From the NCBI GenBank assembly GCA_964503935.1, contig CAZDCJ010000010.1:1-27033 (forward strand): a stretch of 27,033 nucleotides of DNA, in the 5' to 3' direction. The stretch comes from STD2-77 sp964503935 (GTDB taxonomy: Bacteria; Patescibacteriota; Minisyncoccia; JAHIHE01; JAGLIN01). The notes below the pieces were generated by a model. It ran no database searches. It worked only from the letters and a program-made list of their open reading frames with translations, and had not been told where the DNA came from. The translations under genes and the position numbers were made by a program. Positions 20,387 to 27,033 of this stretch are shown piece after piece. Positions within the stretch are counted from its first letter, which is position 1; each line of letters starts with the position of its first letter.

Positions 20387-21451
20387 ATGGACAAAAAACA
20401 GGGCAAGGAAAATTTAGGGATCGACCTTAAGAAGCTGGTTTTCGATATGCTCAAGATATTGAGCGAGAGACAGCGGAATGTTATCGTGAAAAGATATGAC
20501 CTGGACAGCAAGGGAGTGCAGACCCTGGACCGGATTGGAAAAGATTATGACATTACCCGCGAGCGGGTGCGGCAGATCGAGACGGAATCGATCGCGAAAC
20601 TCAAGACGAATATCCAGAAATACGAACTGGACCGGGTCTTTGATTTCGTAAAGAAAGTCATCGAGGAAAACGGCGGTCTGATTGGAGAAGACAGATTGGT
20701 CAAGTATCTTTTTGACGACGGAGGCGACGAGCAGAGCAGGCAGATCATCGTGTTGCTCTTGGATCTCGACGAATCGATCCAGAAATCCAAGGAAGGTGCG
20801 AGCCACAAGAAATTCTATTTCTATGAAGTGGCGGGCGTGGAGCTTTTCGAGAAGACTCTGGAAATCCTGGAGGACTATTTTAAATCCACCCAGAAGAGCC
20901 TGGATTTCGACGCGTTGGTCAATCTGGCCAGGAAGAGCATAAAGAAGGAAGGGGAAAACGAATTCTCGCACGAGTCCATCCGTTCTTATCTCGATGTGAA
21001 CAAGGTAGTTCTCGAGAACATCCTCGGCGAGTGGGGACACCACAAGTGGCCGCATATCAATCCGAAGAGCGTCAAAGACAAAGCTTATCTCGCTCTGAAA
21101 AGGGAGAACAAGCCCCTGCATTTCACGGAAATCACCGGCAAGATCAACGAGTTCTGGAAGAGCAAGAAGCCTACCAACAACCAGACTGTCCACAATGAGC
21201 TTATCAAGGACGGCCGTTTCGTGCTGATCGGACGCGGCATTTACGCTCTCAAAGAATGGGGTTATAGACCTGGGGTAGTACTTGATGTTATAATGGAGAT
21301 AATGAAAGAGAAAGGCGGGACGATGGATCAGGAGGAAATCATCAAGGAGGTCATGAGTAGAAGGCAGGTCAAGAGGAACACTATCGTCCTCAATCTGCAG
21401 AATAAGAAGATATTCGAAAAACTCCCGAACAAAGTCTACCGCCTGAAATAA
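20387..21451 (+). CDS. Sigma-70 region 4 domain fused to a HARE-HTH domain; putative transcription regulator
   Basis: 354 residues. Residues 25-74 (LSERQRNVIVKRYDL...DYDITRERVRQIETESIAKLK) are a clear sigma-70 region 4, the helix-turn-helix that contacts the -35 box. Regions 2 and 3, which melt the promoter, are missing, so it cannot act as an ordinary sigma factor. A helical middle (80-225) follows. Residues 229-294 (DKAYLALKRENKPLHFTEITGKI...RFVLIGRGIYALKEWGY) match the HARE-HTH winged helix found in the delta subunit of RNA polymerase of Firmicutes. A second winged-helix-like part (295-354) ends the chain. A regulator that joins RNA polymerase or marks -35 sites is likely. It shares an apparent operon with the membrane and ATPase genes, the next ATG being 17 nt after its stop. 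Confidence 0.82.
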   Translation: MDKKQGKENLGIDLKKLVFDMLKILSERQRNVIVKRYDLDSKGVQTLDRIGKDYDITRERVRQIETESIAKLKTNIQKYELDRVFDFVKKVIEENGGLIGEDRLVKYLFDDGGDEQSRQIIVLLLDLDESIQKSKEGASHKKFYFYEVAGVELFEKTLEILEDYFKSTQKSLDFDALVNLARKSIKKEGENEFSHESIRSYLDVNKVVLENILGEWGHHKWPHINPKSVKDKAYLALKRENKPLHFTEITGKINEFWKSKKPTNNQTVHNELIKDGRFVLIGRGIYALKEWGYRPGVVLDVIMEIMKEKGGTMDQEEIIKEVMSRRQVKRNTIVLNLQNKKIFEKLPNKVYRLK

Positions 21452-21468
21452 ATTTAGGCTAAAACGAT

Positions 21469-22734
21469 ATGGTAAGCTTTTCTGTGATCCTGTTGGAGAC
21501 TCTCCAAGGGGCACTGAGCGTTTTTCTGGAATATTGGTGGTTATTCAGCTTTTATCTGCTGTGGCCTACGTTCCAGGGGCTGTGGGTCGTCTATGTGCAG
21601 GAAAAATATATCAGGAACCTGAAATGGAGCCTCTTGGAAGTGAAGGTTCCCGCCGGTATGGAAATCAGGCCGAAAACGATGGAAGAATTCTTTTCGGGGC
21701 TGGCGAGCAATTTCGATACGGCGATAGATACTCTCTACGATGTCTATCTGGGCGGCGTAGTCGATTCCTGGTTCAGCTTTGAAATCGCCAGCTTCGAAGG
21801 CGATGTGCATTTTTATGTCCGTACGCCGGATATGCATCGCGATATGATTGAATCTCTCATCTATGCCGAGTATCCGGATGCGGAGATCCACGAAGCGCCG
21901 GAATATGTGACCAGCGTGCCTGATGATGTTCCTAACGAGCAGTACGACATCTGGGGAACGGACATGAAACTGGCGAAAAGCAGCGAGTATCCTATCCGCA
22001 CCTGGCCGGAATTCGAGGATCAGGGATCCGGCGAATTCGTTGATCCTCTGAGCAGTATAGTCGAAGGAGTGAACAAATTGGGACCAGGCGAACAGATCTG
22101 GATCCAGATTTTGGTGCGGCCGACTAGTGACAAGTGGAAAGAAGCAGGCTATAATACAGTGCTCAAATTGGCAGGCAGGGAAGAGAAGAAACCCAAGCCG
22201 GGGTTCTGGGCGGAGACTCTGTCGGAAATCGAAGGCTTCGTCTCCGGTATCGCGGGCGCGGCAGGCGGCGCCGAGGAAGAGAAGAAGAGTGATCCTTTGG
22301 GCATGATGATGCGCCTGACTTCGGGAGAGAAGGCCGTGATTGATGCGATCGATGAGAAGCTTAGAAGGCCGGGATTCGAGACTGATATCCGTTACATCTA
22401 TTCTGCAAAGCGTGAGATCTTCAACAAAGGCAAGGCCAACGCGGCGTTTTTCGCTTATTTTACCCAGTTCGGAAATGATCGGACCAACAGGTTGACGCCC
22501 GACGGGACGACCAAGACCAGCGCTTATTATTTCTTTCCGGATCAACGCAAGGCGATTAAGAAGAAGGCGATAATGAAGAAATACAAGGAAAGGACGCTGG
22601 ATTTCAAGAGCTACGTCATGACTTCGGACGAACTGGCGACCCTATTTCACTTCCCGACCAAAGAAGTGCGCGGTTCGGCGGTGCCGCAGGTGCCGGCCAA
22701 GAAGAGCAAACCGCCGGCGACTCTTCCTATTTGA
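21469..22734 (+). CDS. Membrane-anchored partner of the VirD4-like ATPase, unknown function
   Basis: 421 residues. One or two hydrophobic segments occupy about residues 4-43 (SVILLETLQGALSVFLEYWWLFSFYLLWPTFQGLWVV); the rest (45-421) is a large soluble domain, most likely cytoplasmic. It includes VKVPAGMEIRPKTMEEFF, VHFYVRTPDMHRDMIESLIYAEYPDAEIHEAPEY and LGPGEQIWIQILVRP. I believe this belongs to an uncharacterised family (possibly that called DUF8128) that sits beside VirD4-like ATPases in Patescibacteria. A role as membrane platform for the next gene's ATPase is inferred from position and topology. It ends in a lysine/proline-rich tail. Co-transcribed with the upstream regulator. Confidence 0.72.
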   Translation: MVSFSVILLETLQGALSVFLEYWWLFSFYLLWPTFQGLWVVYVQEKYIRNLKWSLLEVKVPAGMEIRPKTMEEFFSGLASNFDTAIDTLYDVYLGGVVDSWFSFEIASFEGDVHFYVRTPDMHRDMIESLIYAEYPDAEIHEAPEYVTSVPDDVPNEQYDIWGTDMKLAKSSEYPIRTWPEFEDQGSGEFVDPLSSIVEGVNKLGPGEQIWIQILVRPTSDKWKEAGYNTVLKLAGREEKKPKPGFWAETLSEIEGFVSGIAGAAGGAEEEKKSDPLGMMMRLTSGEKAVIDAIDEKLRRPGFETDIRYIYSAKREIFNKGKANAAFFAYFTQFGNDRTNRLTPDGTTKTSAYYFFPDQRKAIKKKAIMKKYKERTLDFKSYVMTSDELATLFHFPTKEVRGSAVPQVPAKKSKPPATLPI

Positions 22735-22819
22735 TTCTGATCTACGCGGGAGTTGCCGATTCAAATCTGCATGTTCTTATTGAAAGTGGGTGCTGCGGAT
22801 GGCTGGAGGGAATATAACA

Positions 22820-22909
22820 ATGAGTAAACAAAAATTATGGAAAACAATAACGATATTACCTATTTCGGCAAGACTAATTTCCGCGGGCAGGAACATGTCT
22901 TCGGCATAA
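22820..22909 (+). CDS. Possible 29-residue overlapping leader frame
   Basis: GGAGGG (22805-22810) is well placed for the ATG at 22820, whose frame (MSKQKLWKTITILPISARLI...) overlaps the start of the VirD4-like gene in another frame and ends at TAA 22907-22909. The VirD4-like ATG at 22837 has no ribosome site of its own. Either this frame couples translation or the site works at long range. Weak evidence for a real peptide. Confidence 0.2.
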   Translation: MSKQKLWKTITILPISARLISAGRNMSSA

Positions 22910-24927
22910 AACGCGATGACCGTCGTCGCCACATGTATGTCATCGGGAAGACCGGTATGGGCAAGACGACGCTGCTCCAGAATATGATCATCTCCGATAT
23001 ACAGAATGGACACGGCCTTGCGGTAGTCGATCCGCATGGGGATCTGGCAGAAGATCTGCTCAATTATATCCCGTCTAGCAGAGTCAATGACGTGGTGTAT
23101 TTCAATCCGGCGGACATGGACTATCCTATCGCGTTCAACGTGATGGAGCACGTCGATCCCCGCTACCGCCATCTGGTCGCATCCGGACTCATCGGCGTCT
23201 TCAAGAAGATCTGGGCCGATTCTTGGGGGCCTCGCTTGGAATATCTCCTTCGAAATGCCATACTGGCGCTCTTGGAGTATCCGGACAGTACGCTTCTCGG
23301 CGTGACCCGTATGCTGGTCGATGAAGATTATCGCAAGAAAGTAGTGAGCAAGATCTCCGACCCGGTAGTGAAGGCCTTCTGGACGGATGAATTCACGAAA
23401 TATTCCAAGCAGTTCATGGTGGAAGCCATCTCTCCGATCCAGAACAAGGTCGGGCAGTTCTTGTCGAGCGCGCTCGTGCGCAACATCGTTTCCCAGCCGC
23501 ACTCGTCGATCGACATGCGCGACATCATGGACAATCGCAAGATATTCATCATCAACCTTTCCAAGGGGCGTATCGGAGAAGACTACAGCGCGCTCCTCGG
23601 GGCGATGCTCATCACCAAGATCCAGCTGGCGGCGATGGGCCGCGTGGATACGCCGGAGTCGGAGCGTAAGGATTTCTACTTGTATGTGGACGAGTTCCAG
23701 AACTTCGCCACGGAATCTTTCGCGGGAATCCTTTCCGAGGCGCGCAAGTACCGCCTCAACCTGATCGTGGCGCACCAGTATATCGGGCAGCTTGAAGAGA
23801 CGGTGAGCGACGCTATCTTCGGGAACGTAGGTACGATCATCACTTTCCGGGTGGGTGCGGCGGATGCCGAAGTCCTTGAAAAGGAATTCGAGCCGATCTT
23901 CATGATGAATGACCTGGTCAATCTGGCCAAATATGACATGTATCTCAAGCTGATGATCGACGGCGTGTCGGGAGACGCTTTCAGTGCCGCGTCGCTCCCG
24001 CCGATCGAAGTCGATTCCAAGAGCGATCCGGAAAAGATCATCCGGGTCTCGCGCGAGCGTTATACCAAGAGGCGGGAAGAAGTGGAAGACAAAGTGGCTC
24101 GCTGGTCGGGTTTCATCCGGGATGAGGAGAGTGGAGAATATAGGAAAGAAGAGTCCGCTACAGAGAACGGAAGGAATGGTAATGGCAAAGAAAGGGTCGA
24201 TAATCGCGAGATGTGGGATGCGATCTGCGCCGCTTGCGGCACGAATATCAGAGTGCCTTTCCAGCCGGATCCGTCCCGTCCTACCTATTGCAAGGACTGT
24301 CTTCTCAAAGTGCGCAAGCAGACTACGAAAGGTATCAAGCCCGTGCAGCCGGCTATGCGGCAGATGGAAGTTCCGGTGCAGAGACCTGTTTCTGCTCCCA
24401 GCGCTCCAGTGGCGGCCCCCGTACCGGTCCAGGCTCCAGTTCCTCCCGCTTCTCCCGTGCGTGTAATTCATTCCCATGTGCCTTCGGCCGATATTCCTGT
24501 CGTGCCGGAAGAGAGATCTCCGGCTCCCGAGAGAGAGTCTCGGCCCGAGGCGGTGAAGGCTGTGCCGGAAGTTCCGGTAAAGAAGCCGGCCTACGATCCG
24601 CAGAAGATGCTCGAATTTTACGAAAGGAAGAGGATGGCGGAGAAAGAGAAGATGCAGGCTGTGAGTGGCGGAAATATTCCCGAGGCTAAGAAAATGCCGG
24701 AAGAGAACCCCAAAGCTGTTGTTCCTAAATCTGCTCTGAAAGCGCAGCCGATAAGGCCGAAAGATATTCCGCCGGCAAAGCCTAGAGAAAATGCTCCTGT
24801 TTCGCCCTCGGCTCCGGTTCCAAAGAAGCCCGTCTCTCAGCCGGCAAGGACCATGACTCCCGCTAGCGGTGCCGAGAAAGAAAAGGGAAAAATCAGGCCG
24901 GGAGAAGTGATAAAGTTCGACAATTGA
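22837..24927 (+). CDS. VirD4/TraG-like P-loop ATPase with zinc ribbon and proline-rich tail
   Basis: 696 residues. Walker A is GKTGMGKTT (37-45) and Walker B is YVDEFQNF (283-290), with the sensor-like HQYIGQL (313-319). VVDPHGDLAEDLL, NPADMDYPIAFNVME and the VirD4/TraG-type core place it among type IV coupling ATPases and their HerA/FtsK relatives, which move DNA or protein through membranes. Residues 464-488 hold two CxxC pairs (C464, C467, C485, C488), a zinc ribbon. From about 497 the chain is rich in Pro, Ala and Val and is probably disordered. No membrane span of its own, so the preceding membrane protein may anchor it. No relaxase or other type IV genes are nearby. GGAGGG (22805-22810) sits 26 nt before the ATG, ahead of a short overlapping frame starting at 22820. 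Confidence 0.88.
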   Translation: MENNNDITYFGKTNFRGQEHVFGIKRDDRRRHMYVIGKTGMGKTTLLQNMIISDIQNGHGLAVVDPHGDLAEDLLNYIPSSRVNDVVYFNPADMDYPIAFNVMEHVDPRYRHLVASGLIGVFKKIWADSWGPRLEYLLRNAILALLEYPDSTLLGVTRMLVDEDYRKKVVSKISDPVVKAFWTDEFTKYSKQFMVEAISPIQNKVGQFLSSALVRNIVSQPHSSIDMRDIMDNRKIFIINLSKGRIGEDYSALLGAMLITKIQLAAMGRVDTPESERKDFYLYVDEFQNFATESFAGILSEARKYRLNLIVAHQYIGQLEETVSDAIFGNVGTIITFRVGAADAEVLEKEFEPIFMMNDLVNLAKYDMYLKLMIDGVSGDAFSAASLPPIEVDSKSDPEKIIRVSRERYTKRREEVEDKVARWSGFIRDEESGEYRKEESATENGRNGNGKERVDNREMWDAICAACGTNIRVPFQPDPSRPTYCKDCLLKVRKQTTKGIKPVQPAMRQMEVPVQRPVSAPSAPVAAPVPVQAPVPPASPVRVIHSHVPSADIPVVPEERSPAPERESRPEAVKAVPEVPVKKPAYDPQKMLEFYERKRMAEKEKMQAVSGGNIPEAKKMPEENPKAVVPKSALKAQPIRPKDIPPAKPRENAPVSPSAPVPKKPVSQPARTMTPASGAEKEKGKIRPGEVIKFDN

Positions 24928-24936
24928 TCATTCCTT

Positions 24937-24960
24937 AAGAAGCTCCTCCGGGCGCTTCTT
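24937..24960 (+). terminator. Terminator after the VirD4-like gene
   Basis: AAGAAGC (24937-24943) pairs with GCTTCTT (24954-24960) around a 10-nt loop, followed by TTAAT. It lies 9 nt after the stop codon and closes the three-gene group. Confidence 0.65.
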
Positions 24961-25010
24961 TTAATAAACCGGCTTCACCGAGTGTAAAAGCCGATGCGTG
25001 TATCGCATCT

Positions 25011-25126
25011 TGTCATTGCGAGGAAGTACCGCGATGTAGCAATCTCATGACCACCATGCGCTATTCAAATCGCTGGACGTGCGTATGTCTTCTCTTTATG
25101 CCCATGAAATCGGTATGGGAGTGACA
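25011..25126. repeat. TGTCAT-bounded mini-element 5 (116 bp)
   Basis: Begins TGTCATTGCGAGGAAGTACC and ends GGGAGTGACA (inverted: TGTCACTCCC). The left half, with CGATGTAGCAATCTCATGA, resembles a repeat I know to be common in many bacterial genomes. Confidence 0.6.
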
Positions 25127-25165
25127 AAATAAAAAGACTTCTGTCTTGATAGATATTTTACCTTA

Positions 25166-25194
25166 TTGGCAAGCAGCTTCAGTTGTGATATCAT
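25166..25194 (+). promoter_or_regulatory. Promoter of the cysteine synthase-like gene
   Basis: TTGGCA (25166-25171), 17 bp, then TATCAT (25189-25194), start near 25201 and a leader of about 140 nt. GATATCAT (25187-25194), overlapping the -10, recurs inverted as ATGATATC at 25227-25234: a possible operator. Confidence 0.5.
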
Positions 25195-25340
25195 TTGCTC
25201 TAAGATGAGAGCTATTTTCAATATATATGATATCGACCGATTTTTATCACATGATTTCTTCCTGCGATAGCCGGGTATTGTGATCGGGAACGAGTCGGCT
25301 TATCGGATGGAAGATTTTTTTAACATAATTTCTAGAGCTT

Positions 25341-26243
25341 ATGGTATATGACAATATCCTGGATCTGATAGGGCATACGCCGATGGTCCGGATCAATAAG
25401 ATGACGGATTCCGAAGACGCCGAAATCCTGGCCAAGCTGGAAAAGATGAATGTCGGAGGATCCGTAAAGGACCGTCTGGGGCATTATCTCATCATGGAGG
25501 CGGAAAGGAATTATCCGGATCTCAAGGATAGGGCGATCATAGAAGCGACCTCCGGCAGTACCGGAATCGCACTCGCTATGATCGGGGCGCTCAAGGGATA
25601 TAATGTTACGATAGTGATGCCGGGCTCCGTGAGCCTTGAGCGGCGCAAGATCATCCGGGCTTATGGCGCGGAACTCGTCCTTTCTCCCGCGGAAGAAGGA
25701 ACCGGAGGAGCCATCGAGCTCAAGAAGAAGATGGTAGCCGAAGATCCGGACAGATATGCTCCCGTGAACCAGCACGAAAGCCAGGTCAGTATAGATACGC
25801 ATTATGAGACGACGGCGGAGGAGATATGGAATGACACGGAAGGGAAGATCGATATGGTGGTAGTCGCCGTAGGTACGGCAGGAACCGGCATGGGCATATC
25901 GAAAAAATTCAAAGAGCGTAATCCGGCTATAAGGATCGTAGGCGTGACGCCGGAGATAGGGACTTCCATCCAGGGGCTCCGTAATCCCAAGGAAAAGAAT
26001 GGCTCCCTGATATTCGACGAGAAATATTTCGACGAGATGGTGGTGATTTCCGTCGACGAGATTCCGGTCACTTACGAATATTCCCGCCGTCTGGCGCGGG
26101 AAGAGGGCATCCTTTCGGGGATGAGTTCGGGGGCGGTGATGTACGTGGCGGTAAAGAAAGCGAAAGAGCTTGGCAAAGGGAAGCGGATAGTTACGCTGTT
26201 TGCCGATTCGGGTGAGAGGTATCTGAGTACTGACCTCTTCTGA
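25341..26243 (+). CDS. cysK: PLP-dependent cysteine synthase-family enzyme
   Basis: Enzymes of this family join sulfide to an activated serine to make cysteine, or make cystathionine, using pyridoxal phosphate. 300 residues, normal length. GHTPMVRIN opens the chain. Lys43 in GGSVKDR is the PLP lysine. TSGSTG (70-75) holds the substrate carboxylate, GTAGTG (about 178-183) holds the PLP phosphate, and SGMSSGA and DSGERYLS come near the end. The family consensus at the second motif is TSGNTG, so Asn is Ser73 here, and GTGGT is GTAGT. Both sites touch substrate or cofactor, so substrate preference may differ from CysK. No cysE or sulfate genes are nearby; a single-gene unit. No Shine-Dalgarno sequence. 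Confidence 0.85.
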   Translation: MVYDNILDLIGHTPMVRINKMTDSEDAEILAKLEKMNVGGSVKDRLGHYLIMEAERNYPDLKDRAIIEATSGSTGIALAMIGALKGYNVTIVMPGSVSLERRKIIRAYGAELVLSPAEEGTGGAIELKKKMVAEDPDRYAPVNQHESQVSIDTHYETTAEEIWNDTEGKIDMVVVAVGTAGTGMGISKKFKERNPAIRIVGVTPEIGTSIQGLRNPKEKNGSLIFDEKYFDEMVVISVDEIPVTYEYSRRLAREEGILSGMSSGAVMYVAVKKAKELGKGKRIVTLFADSGERYLSTDLF

Positions 26244-26294
26244 GATCATGAGATGTTCCAGCCATTTATGCGAAATCTTTTATATATTAATCTT

Positions 26295-26307
26295 GGCTCT
26301 AGACTAG
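26295..26307 (+). repeat. Left terminal inverted repeat of the insertion sequence
   Basis: GGCTCTAGACTAG, identical to the inverted right end at 27021-27033. Its first eight bases also occur inverted at 26342-26349, just inside the transposase gene. Confidence 0.85.
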
Positions 26308-26319
26308 CAAACCATATGA

Positions 26320-26325
26320 TATAAT
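26320..26325 (+). promoter_or_regulatory. -10 box of the transposase promoter
   Basis: A perfect TATAAT only 6 nt before the ATG at 26332. Transcription would start at or next to the A of the ATG, giving a leaderless message. No good -35 box lies at normal spacing within the terminal repeat. Confidence 0.5.
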
Positions 26326-26331
26326 GTCATT

Positions 26332-27015
26332 ATGATGCAAACTAGAGCCAAAATCAGCGATTATAAGATTAAAAAAATAATCAAGCACTTTTGTCTGGAT
26401 ATTACAGCCAGTAAAACTGCTCTTTTGACAGGCATAAACCGCAATACGATCAACCATTGGTATAATGTATTTCGCAGAGCGATCTATGCCCATCAAATGA
26501 AAGAATGCGAGAAGATCTTCGGAGAAGTAGAGTTAGATGAGAGTTATTTCGGAGCAAGAAGAATAAGAGGATATCGGGGGAAGTTAAAACGAGGCAGAGG
26601 AACTCGCAAGCAGCCAGTCTTCGGAATATTAAAGCGAGATGGAAGAGTGTATACGGAAATCGTGCCCGACTGCAAGAAGAAAACACTACAAGCCGTAATC
26701 AAAGGGAAAATCGAGCCTTCTGCCATCATTTATTCTGATGGCTGGCGAGGATATGACGGACTGGTGGACGTCGGATATGACAAGCATTTTCGAGTGAACC
26801 ATTCCAATAGCGAATTTGCAAAGAAAGGAACCGGAATCCACATTAACGGCATCGAGAATTTCTGGAGTTTTACTAAGAGAAGACTGACTAAATTCAATGG
26901 AGTGAAAAAGAACTTTGACTTACATCTGAAAGAATCAGAATGGAGATACGGAAAGAAGCCGGAAACATTAGAGAAAGAGTTATTTTATATATTAAAGCGT
27001 TACTTTAAAGATTAG
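26332..27015 (+). CDS. IS1595-family transposase (ISXO2-like DDE domain)
   Basis: 227 residues. An N-terminal helix-turn-helix region (about 8-50, ITASKTALLTGINRNTINHWYNVF) should bind the terminal repeats. The ISXO2-like catalytic domain follows: Asp69 in EVELDESYFG, Asp136 in YSDGWRGY, and HINGIENFWSFTKRRL with Glu175 (or Asn172, since the family uses either) as the third catalytic residue. At 227 residues it belongs to the short members and appears intact. The stop codon TAG (27013-27015) lies just before the right terminal repeat. A second ATG follows the first, so the exact start is uncertain by one codon. Confidence 0.9.
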   Translation: MMQTRAKISDYKIKKIIKHFCLDITASKTALLTGINRNTINHWYNVFRRAIYAHQMKECEKIFGEVELDESYFGARRIRGYRGKLKRGRGTRKQPVFGILKRDGRVYTEIVPDCKKKTLQAVIKGKIEPSAIIYSDGWRGYDGLVDVGYDKHFRVNHSNSEFAKKGTGIHINGIENFWSFTKRRLTKFNGVKKNFDLHLKESEWRYGKKPETLEKELFYILKRYFKD

Positions 27016-27020
27016 TTTAT

Positions 27021-27033
27021 CTAGTCTAGAGCC
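27021..27033 (-). repeat. Right terminal inverted repeat of the insertion sequence
   Basis: CTAGTCTAGAGCC, the exact inverse of the left 13 bases. It ends at the last base of the window, as expected when an assembled contig stops at a repeated element. Confidence 0.85.

Larger units (their letters stand above)
24928..25340. other. Gene-free stretch before the cysteine synthase-like gene
   Basis: Holds the terminator above, a TGTCAT element (25011-25126), the promoter at 25166-25194 and a 140-nt leader. No reading frame with a ribosome site is visible. Confidence 0.6.
26295..27033 (+). mobile_element. Complete short IS1595-family (ISXO2-like) insertion sequence, 739 bp
   Basis: The left end GGCTCTAGACTAG (26295-26307) recurs inverted at the right end (27021-27033), 13 of 13 bases, with partial similarity continuing inward. 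One transposase gene fills the element. The right terminus is the last base of the window, so the right target copy cannot be seen. The family usually makes 8-bp target duplications. Confidence 0.88.

Noticed and set aside
20414..21514. 366-codon minus-strand frame opposite the sigma4-HARE gene
   Set aside because: Antisense shadow of a gene with clear domains; no signals of its own.
22777..24477. 566-codon open frame on the minus strand opposite the VirD4-like gene
   Set aside because: It mirrors the codon pattern of a strongly supported plus-strand gene, has no ribosome site and no family likeness, and is rich in His, Arg and Asp as expected of an antisense shadow.
1..27033. tRNA or rRNA genes
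   Set aside because: I looked for T-loop and rRNA-like motifs on both strands and saw none, but a covariance search was not possible.

Overview
This 27 kb window reads as chromosomal DNA of a Patescibacteria (Candidate Phyla Radiation) bacterium, probably on the Parcubacteria side. The evidence is a set of protein versions that I associate with that group: a MurE-type ligase lacking most of its first domain, a 130-residue AtpH, a PcsB-like coiled coil fused to a lytic transglycosylase, a sigma region 4 protein fused to a HARE-HTH domain, a VirD4-like ATPase with a zinc ribbon and proline-rich tail, a 55-residue lysine/alanine histone-like protein, and single-span proteins of unknown function. 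TGA is used as an ordinary stop (murE, cysK, the VirD4-like gene), so this is not a TGA-recoding lineage. The assignment is an inference from protein style; no rRNA or tRNA gene is present.

Layout. 1-372: the last 20 codons of uvrC converge on a compact leftward unit encoding an unknown 86-residue protein. 373-5205: lgt, a P2-type cation ATPase and a MurE-like ligase, all rightward. 5206-7998: two promoters facing apart, a candidate leftward small transcript, then a zinc-ribbon protein, ribosomal protein bL25 and a secreted lytic transglycosylase. 8056-10302: a leftward single-span membrane protein, the histone-like gene (too short for usual ORF cut-offs), and repeat-rich noncoding DNA. 10303-18822: the leftward F1Fo ATP synthase operon atpB-E-F-H-A-G-D-C followed by prmC, driven by a good promoter at 18794-18822. 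atpA contains a 100-N placeholder that removes its Walker A region. 18841-20109: a small membrane protein and an orphan gene flanked by a two-hairpin repeat. 20312-24960: a three-gene rightward group (sigma4-HARE protein, membrane protein, VirD4-like ATPase). 25166-26243: a cysteine synthase-like gene. 26295-27033: a complete short IS1595-family insertion sequence whose right terminus is the last base of the window.

How the genes work together. lgt, the MurE-like ligase and the transglycosylase serve the cell envelope. The ATP synthase has a carboxylate c-ring without the glutamine of sodium-type rings, so it is probably proton-coupled. The sigma4-HARE gene and the membrane/ATPase pair may form a regulated surface or DNA-transfer module.

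The most unusual material is between the genes. There are five 106-149 bp elements with TGTCAT-like ends, a palindrome family built on GGAGTAG, a two-hairpin repeat, and a 649-bp segment bounded by perfect 23-bp inverted repeats. That segment sits between atpG and atpD and carries an 82-residue gene plus a chain of tiny overlapping reading frames.
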